DNA of 64,000 bases from JAHJQZ01 sp963676075 (GCA_963676075.2 CAXXNZ010000024.1:62001-126000); one strand, 5' to 3'. Positions 19,165-28,311 are shown, counted from the stretch's first letter. Made by a program: numbers and translations. Notes: generated by a model not told the origin, from the sequence alone.

Positions 19165-20169
19165 CTATTCCACCCTCACGCGCGGATCGAGGATCGGATG
19201 GATGAGGTCGATAACGAAGATCGCCGTTGCAACGGCGATGATCGCGATCGATGAGACCGCAAGCACCACCGAGGTGTCGCCCTCGACCACGGCGCGCACC
19301 AGAAGCGAGCCGAGTCCGGGATAGGAGAACACCTGCTCGACGATGATGGTGCCGGAAAAGATTAATCCAAGTGTCATGGCCAGTGAGGTCAATTGAGGGA
19401 TCATTGCGTTGCGGATGACGTAGCCGAACAGGATCGTCGGACGCCTGACGCCGGCGAGTTCGGCGTAGGTGACGTAATCCTCGGTGACGATGTTCGAGAC
19501 CAGGGCGCGCATGCCGAGGAACCAGGTTCCGATGCCCACCAGCACCAGGGACAGGGCTGGCAGGATGGCATAATGCAGCACCGAGAGGACGAATTCGGGC
19601 GTCAAGCCCGGCCTGACGTTCATGGCGAAACCACCGGAAATGGGCAGGATCGGCCACAGGAATCCGAAGAAGATCACCATCAGGAAGGCGACGATGTAAT
19701 GCGGGATCGGCTGAATGCCGATGGCGACGATGCCGAAGGCCTTGAGGAACCGGTTGTTCTGATAGTAGCCGGCCAGACCGCCAAGGATGTTGCCGATCAG
19801 CCAGTTGATGATGATCGTGGTCACCAAAAGACCGGCAGTCCACGGCAGGGCCAGCATGACCAGCCTCAGTGCCGGTGTCGGGAAGGCCAGAAGCGACGGG
19901 CCGAGATCACCTTGAAGGAAACGTCCCCAGAAATTGAGGTATTGCTGCCACAAAGGCACATCCATGCCAAACAGCTCGTTCAAGGTGGCCCGCAGTGACT
20001 CAATGGCTTCGGGGCTGTAGGTCGAACGGCCGGTCACGCGGCCGACAATGGAGTCGACCGGACTGATGGGCGTGAGATGTGAAATGAAAAACGCGGCGGA
20101 GATGCCGGCGAATACAACGGCTGCAAGCTGCAGGAAGCGCTTGAGCACGAACAGGAGATAGGCCTTCAT
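19165..20169 (-). CDS. Oligosaccharide/peptide ABC importer permease 1 (DppB-like)
   Basis: A 334-residue permease of the DppB/OppB type with about six membrane segments. The N-terminal segment begins at residue 9 and leads into the typical DppB region. The EAA-like loop is ALVSNIVTEDYVTYAELAGV. It follows the solute-binding protein gene, from which it is separated by a strong hairpin, and precedes its DppC-like partner by 3 bases. Confidence 0.92.
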   Translation of the reverse strand: MKAYLLFVLKRFLQLAAVVFAGISAAFFISHLTPISPVDSIVGRVTGRSTYSPEAIESLRATLNELFGMDVPLWQQYLNFWGRFLQGDLGPSLLAFPTPALRLVMLALPWTAGLLVTTIIINWLIGNILGGLAGYYQNNRFLKAFGIVAIGIQPIPHYIVAFLMVIFFGFLWPILPISGGFAMNVRPGLTPEFVLSVLHYAILPALSLVLVGIGTWFLGMRALVSNIVTEDYVTYAELAGVRRPTILFGYVIRNAMIPQLTSLAMTLGLIFSGTIIVEQVFSYPGLGSLLVRAVVEGDTSVVLAVSSIAIIAVATAIFVIDLIHPILDPRVRVE

Positions 20170-20210
20170 TGCTGTTGATTGTCCTTTCCGGTCCGTGCTG
20201 TCCGGAGTGT

Positions 20211-20234
20211 GGCGCCCGGTCGTGACCGGGCGCC
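20211..20234. terminator. Strong intercistronic hairpin after the solute-binding protein gene
   Basis: A perfect 11-bp stem GGCGCCCGGTC / GACCGGGCGCC with a 2-base loop lies between the solute-binding protein stop (20254) and the permease start (20169). Such hairpins commonly protect upstream mRNA or attenuate readthrough, so that binding protein is made in excess over permease. Confidence 0.6.
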
Positions 20235-20253
20235 TTGCCTAAGGATTGCTCGC

Positions 20254-22161
20254 TTATTGAGCGGGCTTCAGCTGGGTGAAGATATACTTCGAGTTCGACC
20301 AGTTGTTGACGATATTGGCATAGGGCTTCTCTTCCGCAGTCGGGAAACCGGTCCAATAACGCGTATCGTAAGCCGAGAACACGTTGAACGACATGATCGG
20401 CGTGATCGGCATCTCGTCCACCATCAGCTTGATGAACTCGTCGCCGAGCGCGACGTTGGCTTCATGATCGGTGAACTCGGTGACGCGCATCTTTTCGATG
20501 ATCGCATCGAGCCGCGGATCGGACCAACGCTGCCAGTTGCGGGACGGCTGACGTTCGCCAGGCGCTGCAACATAGTCGGAATGCCAGCTGTCGAGGAAGA
20601 AGCTGAGGTCGGGATTGCCGCCCCAGGTCTCGATCGACCAGGCCGTGGCAACATCGAACTGACCAAGATCAAGCGTGGTGCCGAAGATCACCGGGTCAGC
20701 GACCGGGGTCGTTTCGATACCGGCAAGCGTCCACTGCTGGGCGATGTCGGTGCCGAGACGGTTCACGACGCCATCGGTGAAGGTGTTGAGCGTGATCTTG
20801 AACTGCTCACCATCGGGCTTGAACCACTTGCCGCCCTGCTTGGTGAATCCGGCAGCCTCCAACAGCTCGGTTGAAGCCTGTTCGTTCTTCTTCCACCAGC
20901 CGTAACCGAACGACTTGTGGATCATGGCCTCTTCAGAGGGCACGGCCTCGCCGAACTGCGGCCGGACCATATCGGCGATACGGTCGCCAACGGTCGGATC
21001 GTACGGCTTGATCTTCGACTTGCCGGTGTCCAGCTCGTAGTTGATCATGTAGTCCTGCAACGGCCCATGATAGTCGTCCGTATGCGTACCGGTCGGCGGC
21101 ATGGCAATGGCGGAGAGCGTCGCAGCACCGCGATAGGATGCCATCGACATTTCCACCGGATCGAGCAGCAGGGTCAGGGCCCAGCGAACGCGCTTGTCGT
21201 CAAACGGCTTCTTCTGGTTGTTGAAGATCGCCATGATCAGCGTGGGATCGGGATGGGCATAGGGGAAGCCCGGGAACCAGCCACGTGCGTGTTCGTCCTG
21301 CTTGGCAAGGCTGAACATGCCTTCAGGCGACAGGTCGTGGATCATGTCGAGGTTGCCATTGACCATTTCGATCAGGCGCTTGTCGACGTCCGGAATTGAC
21401 TGGTAGATGATGTACTTCGGCGCGGGTTCACCCCACAGGGCCAAAGCCGTCTTGTCCCAGTCCGGGCGCTTTTCCCAGATGTACCAGTAGCCGTTCGGGT
21501 CGTACGAATGCAGGGTGTACGGGCCCAGGCCGACCGGCGGGTTGAAGTTGAACGACTTCGGATCTTCCACAGCCTCGAAAACGTGCTTGGGCATGATCCA
21601 GGCCGCGTTCCAACGCACCATGAACAGGGCGTGGAAGCGGGCATTCGGCTTCTTCAGCTTGAAGTGAACCGTATAGTCGTCCGGCGTGTCGACGCTTTCG
21701 ACTGCGTCGGCGAACGGTGCGCTCCACTGATAGCCAGGGTTGTCCTTCTGAAGGTCGACCGTGTACTTGACGTCAGCGGAGGTGAACGGAACGCCATCAC
21801 TCCAGGTGATGCCGTCGCGCAGCTTCACGGTCATTTCCGTGAAGTCTTCATTGTACTGCCAGGGTTCAACGGCCAGTTCGTTGTAGAGCGAACCGTCGAG
21901 ACCGGCATCCGGATCGATGAACCACAAGGTGTCGAGCACGAGCTGATGCAAGCCGTTCGAATTGGCGGCACCAGACCCGGCAACCCAAAGGTTGAACGTG
22001 TCCGGATTGGAGGCGGGGGCCTCCGGATTGTTGATGATCAGTGTTTCGTTGCGTGGCAAATCCATCGTTGGCGCCAAAGCTGCGTCTTGCGCCATAGCCG
22101 AGGATGCAAAGCCAACAACCGCCATGGCGGCCGCAGCCGCCAGCGTAGTGAAGGTCTTCAT
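20254..22161 (-). CDS. Extracellular solute-binding protein, family 5 (oligosaccharide type)
   Basis: A 635-residue periplasmic binding protein of the Dpp/Opp class. The signal peptide MKTFTTLAAAAAMAVVGFAS ends near AMA-QD. The family-5 core is evident: LRDGITWSDGVPFTSADVKY, the KRLIEMVNG region and the long two-lobed fold. At over 600 residues it is longer than peptide-binding members and resembles family-5 proteins that bind sugars. I took ATG 22161, since the 14 codons upstream lack signal-peptide character. With the GH51 enzyme upstream, the ligand is likely an arabino-oligosaccharide or arabinosylated glycan (inference). Confidence 0.92.
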   Translation of the reverse strand: MKTFTTLAAAAAMAVVGFASSAMAQDAALAPTMDLPRNETLIINNPEAPASNPDTFNLWVAGSGAANSNGLHQLVLDTLWFIDPDAGLDGSLYNELAVEPWQYNEDFTEMTVKLRDGITWSDGVPFTSADVKYTVDLQKDNPGYQWSAPFADAVESVDTPDDYTVHFKLKKPNARFHALFMVRWNAAWIMPKHVFEAVEDPKSFNFNPPVGLGPYTLHSYDPNGYWYIWEKRPDWDKTALALWGEPAPKYIIYQSIPDVDKRLIEMVNGNLDMIHDLSPEGMFSLAKQDEHARGWFPGFPYAHPDPTLIMAIFNNQKKPFDDKRVRWALTLLLDPVEMSMASYRGAATLSAIAMPPTGTHTDDYHGPLQDYMINYELDTGKSKIKPYDPTVGDRIADMVRPQFGEAVPSEEAMIHKSFGYGWWKKNEQASTELLEAAGFTKQGGKWFKPDGEQFKITLNTFTDGVVNRLGTDIAQQWTLAGIETTPVADPVIFGTTLDLGQFDVATAWSIETWGGNPDLSFFLDSWHSDYVAAPGERQPSRNWQRWSDPRLDAIIEKMRVTEFTDHEANVALGDEFIKLMVDEMPITPIMSFNVFSAYDTRYWTGFPTAEEKPYANIVNNWSNSKYIFTQLKPAQ

Positions 22162-22211
22162 CGTATTCCTCCCATTCAGACGCCCACCTTTGAGGACGCC
22201 CATGCATCAGC

Positions 22212-22239
22212 AGGCTACAATAACCCACACTTTTGTCAA
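22212..22239 (-). promoter_or_regulatory. Candidate sigma-70-type promoter before the solute-binding protein gene
   Basis: On the minus strand TTGACA (22234-22239) is followed after 16 bases by TAGCCT (22212-22217), about 50 bases before the binding-protein start. Just upstream, GGATACATA (22249-22257, + strand) recurs at 23896-23904 in front of the arabinofuranosidase gene, a possible shared regulator site. Seen by eye only. Confidence 0.4.
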
Positions 22240-22336
22240 CATGATACGGGATACATACCTGCATTTATGATTTGGAAAAAAGATGGGCGCACTCGGTCAG
22301 AGCACGCCCAGTGCAGGTGGGAGGTATCTGGTGGGA

Positions 22337-23848
22337 TCAGGCCTTCAGCCGGATCACCTGATACGAGTAGGCCGGCAGCTCGAGGCTGACGGTTCCGCCC
22401 TCGACCGAGGCGCCCTGGCCGTCGCACGGGGCAACTTCTTCAGGCTTTTCCGGTGAGTTGACCGCTTCGAGATCGGGATGGGTCATCACCTTGTGTTCGA
22501 TGATGCGCGCCGCGTCAAAGCCCTGCAGCGCGACGTCGAGCACGATGGCCTCGCTCGGATGGCGGTTGACGATGAACAGCGTCAACGTGCCGTCTTCCGC
22601 ATTGTGCACCGCCGAGGCGTCGACATAGGGCACATTGTCGCCATGCTCGCAATCATAGCCCGGGCTGTTAACGTTGAGACGCAGAGCCGTGCCCCGGCCA
22701 TAAATCGAGGCGTAGTAATAGGGGTAGTAGATGGTCTGCTTCCACGCCGGACCGCCCTTGACGGTCATGATCGGCGCGATGACGTTCACCAGCTGGGCGA
22801 TGGCGGCGATCTTGACCACATCCGAACGCCGGATGAAGGTGTTGAGCGCCAGCCCGACCATCAGCACGTCTTCGAAGTTGTAGATGTCCTCAAGCAGACC
22901 CGGCGCATGCGGCCAGCCGTCATTGCCCTCGAGGATCTTCCTGTCCTGCTCGTTCGAGTGGTACCACACGTTCCATTCGTCGAACGAGATGTAGACGTTC
23001 TTGTTGGAGCGCTTCTTGGCCTTCACATAATCGATCGTGCTGGCGACCGTGCCGATATAGCGATCCAGTTTCTCGTTCAATGCCAGGAAGTTGGCCGTGT
23101 TCTTCTCCGGATTGCGGAAGTACATGTGCAGTGAGATGTAATCGACGTTCTCGTAGGACTGGTCCAGCACCGTCGCTTCCCAGTCCGGATAGCTCGGCAT
23201 GTCGGCATGCGAAGACCCGCACACCACAAGTTCGAGGTTCCTGTCGAAGGCCCTGACCGCCTTGGCGGTCTCGTTGGCCAGATGGCCATATTCGGCGGCG
23301 GACTTGTGACCGACCTGCCAGGGACCGTCCATCTCGTTGCCCAGCGCCCAGAGCTTGACGTTCCACGGGTCCTTGCGGCCGTTCTTCTTCCTGAGATCCG
23401 ACCAGTACGACCCGCCGGGATGATTGACGTATTCGATGAAGCTGCGCGCCTCGTCGAGCCCGCGTGAGCCAAGGTTCAACGCCAGCATCATCTCGGTGCC
23501 GACGCTGTCGGCCCAGTCGGCGAACTCGTGGATGCCGACCTCGTTGGATTCCGAGGTGTGCCAGGCCAGATCGAGCCGGGTCGGACGCTGGTCCTTGGGA
23601 CCAACCCCGTCTTCCCAGTTGTAGGCGGAAACGAAATTGCCGCCCGGATAACGCACGATCGGCACATTGAGCGCCTTGACCATGTCGATCACGTCGCCGC
23701 GCATGCCATTGGCATCGGCGGTTGGATGGCCGGGCTCGTAGATGCCGGTATAGATCGCCCGCCCCAGGTGCTCGAGAAAAGCACCGTAGAGCCTCTTGTC
23801 GATCTCGGCGATGGTGAAATCCTTATGCGCCGTGATGGTCGCGCGCAT
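22337..23848 (-). CDS. abfA: Alpha-L-arabinofuranosidase, glycoside hydrolase family 51
   Basis: A 503-residue GH51 enzyme releasing terminal L-arabinofuranose from arabinan, arabinoxylan or their oligosaccharides. The (beta/alpha)8 barrel holds the acid/base Glu172 in LWALGNEMDGPW and the nucleophile Glu291 in VYISFDEWNVWY, and it carries the N-terminal VRYPGGNFVSAYNWEDGVGP signature. The length matches family members, with a C-terminal beta-domain from about residue 385. No signal peptide is visible, so it acts in the cytoplasm on imported oligosaccharides. ATG 23848 has GGGAGGGAG seven bases upstream. It heads the operon containing the family-5 importer. Confidence 0.96.
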   Translation of the reverse strand: MRATITAHKDFTIAEIDKRLYGAFLEHLGRAIYTGIYEPGHPTADANGMRGDVIDMVKALNVPIVRYPGGNFVSAYNWEDGVGPKDQRPTRLDLAWHTSESNEVGIHEFADWADSVGTEMMLALNLGSRGLDEARSFIEYVNHPGGSYWSDLRKKNGRKDPWNVKLWALGNEMDGPWQVGHKSAAEYGHLANETAKAVRAFDRNLELVVCGSSHADMPSYPDWEATVLDQSYENVDYISLHMYFRNPEKNTANFLALNEKLDRYIGTVASTIDYVKAKKRSNKNVYISFDEWNVWYHSNEQDRKILEGNDGWPHAPGLLEDIYNFEDVLMVGLALNTFIRRSDVVKIAAIAQLVNVIAPIMTVKGGPAWKQTIYYPYYYASIYGRGTALRLNVNSPGYDCEHGDNVPYVDASAVHNAEDGTLTLFIVNRHPSEAIVLDVALQGFDAARIIEHKVMTHPDLEAVNSPEKPEEVAPCDGQGASVEGGTVSLELPAYSYQVIRLKA

Positions 23849-24300
23849 GGCTCCCTCCCCTAAAAAGCAATATTATTGGTCTGTACCTGTTCCTCGGATA
23901 CATATGAGCGCGACAAACCCCACCCGTCAAGACGCAATCAAACCCTCATCGCTGCTGGTACAACCGCAAAACAATGTCCTGGTCGTAGTTCCCAAAGCCT
24001 CGGCCGAAGCCTCATGCATCGGGTAGCGAGCGACTGATAATCCTGAAGAACGAGCGCGGGCGAGGATTCGGGCGCGACACGCGTTGTCGCTTCCGGGCCT
24101 GGCGTTCACATCGGCTGATGCGGCTTGCTGCATGGGAGGAAAGTGCAAGAGTCTGTTTCCCCGAATGGTCTTGTCGGATCGATCGAACGACCGCCGCGCC
24201 TTGGGGCAGGAAGAGCTCTTGCTGGGCAAATAGCCTGTATCGCATCCGAGCAGGTGGTTCGGATGCGAGCGGGAGCGGGCTTTTGCTGGGTCGGTGCCCG
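23849..24300. other. Intergenic region upstream of the arabinofuranosidase gene
   Basis: About 450 bases. The first 60 hold the likely operator/promoter of the arabinoside operon (GGATACATA at 23896-23904 is shared with the region before the binding protein). The rest carries no convincing gene; short frames on both strands lack ribosome sites and codon bias. Confidence 0.45.
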
Positions 24301-24552
24301 CTATTTGGCATCTCCGACCGCGAATCGGGAAGCTGATCCTGTACTGGCAGCTTTTGCGCCGCGGCGAGGCTTGGCGGCTTGCCATCCCGCCTGACCTAAT
24401 CCTGTGCCGGAGGGCAGATGCAGTGTCTTCGGACCGCTGGCACGGGGTGCGGGCTGATCAGTCGTCGCCTCGGTCGGCTTGGCAACGTGGTCCACCACTT
24501 GGGTGAACTCGGCAAAAAGTGTCTCGGCGCGCTTTCGCGCTGGTGTTTGCAT
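24301..24552 (-). CDS. Small hypothetical protein downstream of the cold-shock gene
   Basis: An 83-residue basic protein beginning MQTPARKRAETLFAEF and ending in a low-complexity Ala/Gly/Lys region. AAGGAT lies about eight bases before ATG 24552, a good ribosome site. It follows the cold-shock gene on the same strand by 63 bases with a hairpin in between, suggesting partial readthrough. The charged N-terminal helix resembles short proteins found beside cold-shock genes in rhizobia, but I cannot name a family. No membrane segment. Confidence 0.55.
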   Translation of the reverse strand: MQTPARKRAETLFAEFTQVVDHVAKPTEATTDQPAPRASGPKTLHLPSGTGLGQAGWQAAKPRRGAKAASTGSASRFAVGDAK

Positions 24553-24583
24553 TTTTCGGTATCCTTGAAGAGATGGGCGGCGC

Positions 24584-24607
24584 GGGACCGTCTCGAAAGA
24601 CGGTCCC
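24584..24607. terminator. Perfect hairpin after the cold-shock gene
   Basis: A 10-bp stem GGGACCGTCT / AGACGGTCCC closed by a CGAA loop (an extra-stable tetraloop type), 9 bases after the cold-shock stop codon. No T tract follows on the minus strand, so it may attenuate or stabilise rather than fully terminate. Confidence 0.6.
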
Positions 24608-24615
24608 GTTTCTGC

Positions 24616-24825
24616 CTAGTCGGCCATTTGCAGATTGGTTGCCGAAACCCTGCCGTCACGACCATTCTCGAGCTCGTAGGAGAGCTTCTGGCCTTCCGCG
24701 AGGCCGGTCATTCCGCCCTGCTCAACCGCGGAAACATGGACGAATGCGTCCTTTCCACCGTCGTCGGGAGAGATGAAGCCAAAGCCTTTTGTGGAATTGT
24801 AGAACTTAACTGTACCAGTAATCAT
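24616..24825 (-). CDS. Cold-shock protein (CspA family)
   Basis: A 69-residue single cold-shock domain, the usual length. The RNP1-type motif KGFGFISPDD and RNP2-type motif DAFVHVSAVE are intact, as is the start MITGTVKFYN. These proteins bind single-stranded RNA or DNA and act as RNA chaperones. A long untranslated leader is likely, since no gene lies in the 325 bases upstream, as is usual for csp genes regulated at the mRNA level. A perfect hairpin follows the stop codon. Confidence 0.96.
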   Translation of the reverse strand: MITGTVKFYNSTKGFGFISPDDGGKDAFVHVSAVEQGGMTGLAEGQKLSYELENGRDGRVSATNLQMAD

Positions 24826-25150
24826 AAGTAATTGCCTTAGTTTGCCCGAGCATGACGCATGCGGACGCGTTTTCCCTGCGCAACAGGCGCAGGAACCTAA
24901 ACGTTCGCAATGTCAACGGAAAACCAAGCACGCCGGTAGGCCGGCAGATCAGATAGCCAAGGACGGCTGAAAACGTACGCTTACACGGATAGGCCGCTAA
25001 AGTGTTTTTTTCAAGACAAATTCCTTAAAGTGCGAGACTGGAGGGCAGCCGCCGCTTTAAATGACAAATAATTCGCCCCGAATAGGTGCACGTGTTAACG
25101 TTCTCTTAGCGCTGGCAATATTGTCGGCGCACCTATCGATTGGAAAAATC
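24826..25150. other. Divergent intergenic region with the cold-shock gene leader
   Basis: About 325 bases between the cold-shock gene (-) and a small membrane-protein gene (+). It probably holds the long csp 5' leader and both promoters. An AT-rich stretch lies near 24995-25025. I see no defined cold-shock element that I can align. Confidence 0.4.
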
Positions 25151-25501
25151 ATGCAAATGCCGGACTGGACGAAACCCGCGCTTATGGGCGCGGCGGCGGG
25201 CGCCGTCGTACTGGCTATTCTGGGCTTTACCTGGGGCGGCTGGGTAAGTGGCGGGGCGGCACAGGATATGGCGGACAAGCAGATTCAAACGGCGGTCGCC
25301 TCCGCATTGACACCCTACTGCGTTCTGAAGTCGCAAACCGATCCGAACCGGGTCGCCGTGCAAGGGGAACTCGACACCGCTTCCGGTTACCAGCATCAGA
25401 CAATCATCGAAAAGGCCGGATGGGCCACGCCTCTGGGAGAGGATGCGCCGAACCACCAACTGGCACGCGCCTGCCTGACAGCCCTGAACGATAAGAGCTG
25501 A
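25151..25501 (+). CDS. Small membrane-anchored hypothetical protein
   Basis: A 116-residue protein with one N-terminal membrane helix (ALMGAAAGAVVLAILGFTWG, about residues 12-31) followed by a soluble domain with two cysteines (TPYCVLKS and LARACLTAL). The start MQMPDWTKPALMG at 25151 resembles conserved Hyphomicrobiales proteins I have seen without known function. An upstream ATG at 25061 would add 30 residues with a second hydrophobic patch and is less likely. A strong hairpin follows the stop. Function unknown; the soluble part is probably periplasmic. Confidence 0.7.
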   Translation: MQMPDWTKPALMGAAAGAVVLAILGFTWGGWVSGGAAQDMADKQIQTAVASALTPYCVLKSQTDPNRVAVQGELDTASGYQHQTIIEKAGWATPLGEDAPNHQLARACLTALNDKS

Positions 25502-25537
25502 CTCTTTCTCCGCAACTGCGCCTTGGCGCAAACCAAC

Positions 25538-25565
25538 GCCGGGTCGGCATTTCGTTCGACCCGGC
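25538..25565. terminator. Hairpin after the small membrane-protein gene
   Basis: A perfect 9-bp stem GCCGGGTCG / CGACCCGGC with a 10-base loop, about 37 bases after the stop at 25501. A smaller palindrome TGCGCC-TT-GGCGCA (25517-25530) precedes it. Confidence 0.55.
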
Positions 25566-26221
25566 CTGCCGGCCACCCGTTGGATTGAATAAAATCGAAA
25601 TCCGGGACTGGCCATCAAGCCGATCATGTTGCCTTTTGCCGGCGAACATATGAATTTCATCGCGGCGATATTTTCATTCCAGCACAAATATTATCGGGAA
25701 TGCGAAGAAGAACAGGGCCGGAGCTCCTAAAAATCGTGCCCTAAAAGTGAAATTCTGGGCACCTTCGAAAACTTTCGTTCGAAAAATACTCGGCACCTTC
25801 CTCTTGATAGTTTTCATGGAAAGGACCATATCGATGGTAGGCAAGATTTAGTGGCTTTCGCCATTTACCTACGACCCTTGCGCCCGTTCCAGGTTCAGGT
25901 TTTCGCTGAACCCGAAGCCATTGTTTCGCTCCCGGCGCAACAATCTCTCCGAATGGTCCTCTGATCCGACCTTGCTTCTGTGGGCGACCTATGCCCTGGG
26001 TCGGCGCGCGCAGCCTTTCGCCTTCGACTTCGACCCCGGCAATGACCGCCTACGTGGCGGCGGAAGGTAGCGATAAATGGCAAAGAGTCAGAAACGCAGC
26101 AATCGGGAACCGAAAAAGCCAAAGGCAGCACGAGCTCCCAAGGAGACCCTGCCCGCATCAGGACTGTCCGTTTCCGGCAAGCTCGAACGCTCCACGTCTC
26201 CCCATAAAGGGCGGTAAGCTC
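25566..26221. other. Intergenic region, no gene seen
   Basis: About 655 bases. A locally AT-rich block (25640-25850) contains a nine-base repeat GGCACCTTC (about 25759 and 25793). No frame has both a ribosome site and a recognisable product. Confidence 0.4.
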
Positions 26222-26503
26222 ATGGAGTCCATTCGAACCACCGAGTCCGTGGTTACCTTTCACCACCCTTTCACTCTGCCTTCGGTGGGCGCCACGCAGC
26301 CGGCCGGCACCTATCGGCTGGTTGTTGACGAGGCGGAAATCGACGGGCTGAGCTTCAACGCCTATCGCCGCATCGCAACCATGCTGCATCTGCCAGCAAT
26401 CGGGGTCGATGCTGCAAAGCAACAGGTTTTTGTCGTCGAACCGCGCGAACTCGAAGCGGCGATGACGGCAGACGCAACCGAACCAATGGAAAGCTGCCGC
26501 TGA
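26222..26503 (+). CDS. Conserved hypothetical protein
   Basis: A 93-residue soluble protein starting MESIRTTESVVTFHHPFTL. The middle GATQPAGTYRLVVDEAEIDG suggests beta strands, followed by a helix AYRRIATMLHLP. It resembles short uncharacterised rhizobial proteins with the same N-terminal pattern, but I cannot assign a domain. The stop overlaps the start of the next gene (TGATG at 26502), so the two form an operon. Start chosen by the onset of coding character; the frame upstream is not protein-like. Function unknown. Confidence 0.65.
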   Translation: MESIRTTESVVTFHHPFTLPSVGATQPAGTYRLVVDEAEIDGLSFNAYRRIATMLHLPAIGVDAAKQQVFVVEPRELEAAMTADATEPMESCR

Positions 26504-26805
26504 TGCAATATCTTGGAAAGATCTCCGGTCGCGGCGTGCTTCAGCGCATGGGCCTTGCCGTCGCCAATGCCGATTACGAGATCGAGGTATTCCGGCTCAA
26601 TCAGGGTCTGGTGAAAGCCTCGGGTGAAATGTCGCTTAAAAACGACGCGACGACAAACATGACAGGCGTATCCAACATGCAATTGCTGACGGATACCGGC
26701 GAGGTTCTGGAAATCAAGCGACCAAAGGCCGACCGCCCTCTTGGACGGTTCTTCGATTTCGAGGTGACGGGAAACATTGACGGCGTCGGAAGCTGGCATC
26801 GCTGA
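26503..26805 (+). CDS. Conserved hypothetical protein
   Basis: A 100-residue predicted all-beta protein with no membrane segment and no cysteine. It begins MQYLGKISGRGVLQRMGLAV and ends FDFEVTGNIDGVGSWHR. Its ATG overlaps the preceding stop, indicating translational coupling. No domain is recognised. The two-gene unit lies just upstream of a transglutaminase-like gene, but a 134-base gap makes common function uncertain. Confidence 0.65.
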   Translation: MQYLGKISGRGVLQRMGLAVANADYEIEVFRLNQGLVKASGEMSLKNDATTNMTGVSNMQLLTDTGEVLEIKRPKADRPLGRFFDFEVTGNIDGVGSWHR

Positions 26806-26939
26806 TGCACCCACATGCGGCGCTATGACCTGCCATCGCCGCAGTTTCCTGCTGACCGTTGGACGGTGACGGTTTCTGTCAGGGCCGACGCGGTCGCGCG
26901 TCTCCCAACCATCCCCATACGCTCAGAAAAGGAGCCGGA

Positions 26940-27785
26940 ATGCTCATTCGGTTCGGATATGAAATCACTGTCGCCTGCACGCAGCCGACGGCCATGATCT
27001 CGCTCATGTCCGTTCATGGCGAGCGAGCGGCAGACATGCGCAGTCCGGAGCGGGTGGTGACGACCCCGCCTGTGGAGACGTCCATCTATTACGACCTCGC
27101 CGGCAATACCTGCCGGCGCTTTGTTGCGCCAGCGGGTGATTTCACCATCTGGAGCGACGGCACGATCGAAGACAGTGGCGAGCCCGATCCCCAAATCACC
27201 GACGCGCAAGAGGTCCCGGTGCGGGATATCCCCGACGCGGCCCTCGTTTATCTGCTCGGCAGCCGCTATTGCGAAACGGACCGTTTGAGCCAGATCGCCT
27301 GGGATCTGTTCGGCCACATGCAGCCGGGCTGGTCCCGCGTTCAGGCCGTCTGCGATTACGTTAACGACAGGATCCGCTTCGACTATCAGAAGGCGAAATC
27401 GACGCGGACGGCGTTCGAGACCTATGAGGAGCGGGTCGGCGTTTGTCGCGACTATGCGCATCTGGCAATCGCGTTCTGCCGATGCCTCAATATCCCGGCG
27501 CGTTATGTGAACGGCTTTCTCGGCGATATCGGGGTTTCGATCATGGCGCCCGACGACTTCAGCGCCTGGATGGAAGTCTATCTGGGTGGACAGTGGGTGA
27601 CGTTCGATCCCCGCAACAACACGCCTCGCATCGGGCGCATCATCGTGGCACGCGGCCGCGATGCCGCCGATGTCCCGCTCATCAACTCCTTCGGCCCGCA
27701 CACCCTGAAGTCGTTCCGGGTCTGGACCTATGATGTAACGGGGCTGCCGTCCCCCAACGATAATGACAGCGACAGCGGAAATTAG
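26940..27785 (+). CDS. Transglutaminase-like cysteine peptidase family protein
   Basis: A 281-residue protein. The N-terminal beta region (about 1-90) includes SVHGERAADMRSPERV and VAPAGDFTIWSDG. The transglutaminase core follows, with the nucleophile Cys in EERVGVCRDYAHLAIAFCR and the Asp-containing strand GGQWVTFDPRNN. At the site of the catalytic His the sequence reads DFSAWMEVYL, that is Ser before AW; I recall this substitution in related bacterial proteins, so it may be a family trait. Start ATG 26940 has AAAGGAG eight bases upstream. No signal peptide. It probably acts on peptide or isopeptide bonds; the substrate is unknown. Confidence 0.85.
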   Translation: MLIRFGYEITVACTQPTAMISLMSVHGERAADMRSPERVVTTPPVETSIYYDLAGNTCRRFVAPAGDFTIWSDGTIEDSGEPDPQITDAQEVPVRDIPDAALVYLLGSRYCETDRLSQIAWDLFGHMQPGWSRVQAVCDYVNDRIRFDYQKAKSTRTAFETYEERVGVCRDYAHLAIAFCRCLNIPARYVNGFLGDIGVSIMAPDDFSAWMEVYLGGQWVTFDPRNNTPRIGRIIVARGRDAADVPLINSFGPHTLKSFRVWTYDVTGLPSPNDNDSDSGN

Positions 27786-27834
27786 CAGCGGGTCACGCCA
27801 TGGCCGAGCAACGCTCGCCCGTCAGCACTGGAAG

Positions 27835-28095
27835 CTATCTTCGCGTCACGACAACCGCGATGCTCTTCAGACTATCGGGTTCCGCCGGCGCCACCGCCGC
27901 CGCCACACCGTTGGACAGATCCGGCTCCTCGACAACCCGTTCATTGTTTTCGTTGACGCACTTGACCCTATAGATCGCCGGCCCGGTGTCGTAGGGCAGG
28001 CAGGCAAGCACCTTGCAGGCGCCCTGTGGCCGATTGCTGCGCAACGGCGCCGAAGACAGCTCCAGCATCTGACCGACTTTGAACTTGTGCGGCAT
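27835..28095 (-). CDS. Conserved small hypothetical protein
   Basis: An 86-residue protein starting MPHKFKVGQMLELSSAPL, with GPAIYRVKCVNENNERVVEE in the middle. This pattern (short SH3-like beta protein) recurs in uncharacterised Hyphomicrobiales proteins as far as I recall. A ribosome site GAGG is about nine bases upstream. It is convergent with the transglutaminase-like gene. No membrane helix. Function unknown. Confidence 0.75.
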   Translation of the reverse strand: MPHKFKVGQMLELSSAPLRSNRPQGACKVLACLPYDTGPAIYRVKCVNENNERVVEEPDLSNGVAAAVAPAEPDSLKSIAVVVTRR

Positions 28096-28311
28096 GATCC
28101 GCTCCTCGCAATTGGGAGCGCGTAACGCTCCAAAGGCATTCTTGGATTTTTCAATGCCGGGTTCCGCCGAAATGCGGTCGAGGGCCCTGTCGGTGTCCCG
28201 CAGACGGCCTTGCTTGTCAACGTCGCAATGGCGCGCCGGATCGCTCAGCGATCGTCTCGGCAGCTCTGGCCGCGCGTCATGGATTGAGAAACGCGACCGC
28301 GATTCTGCGCA

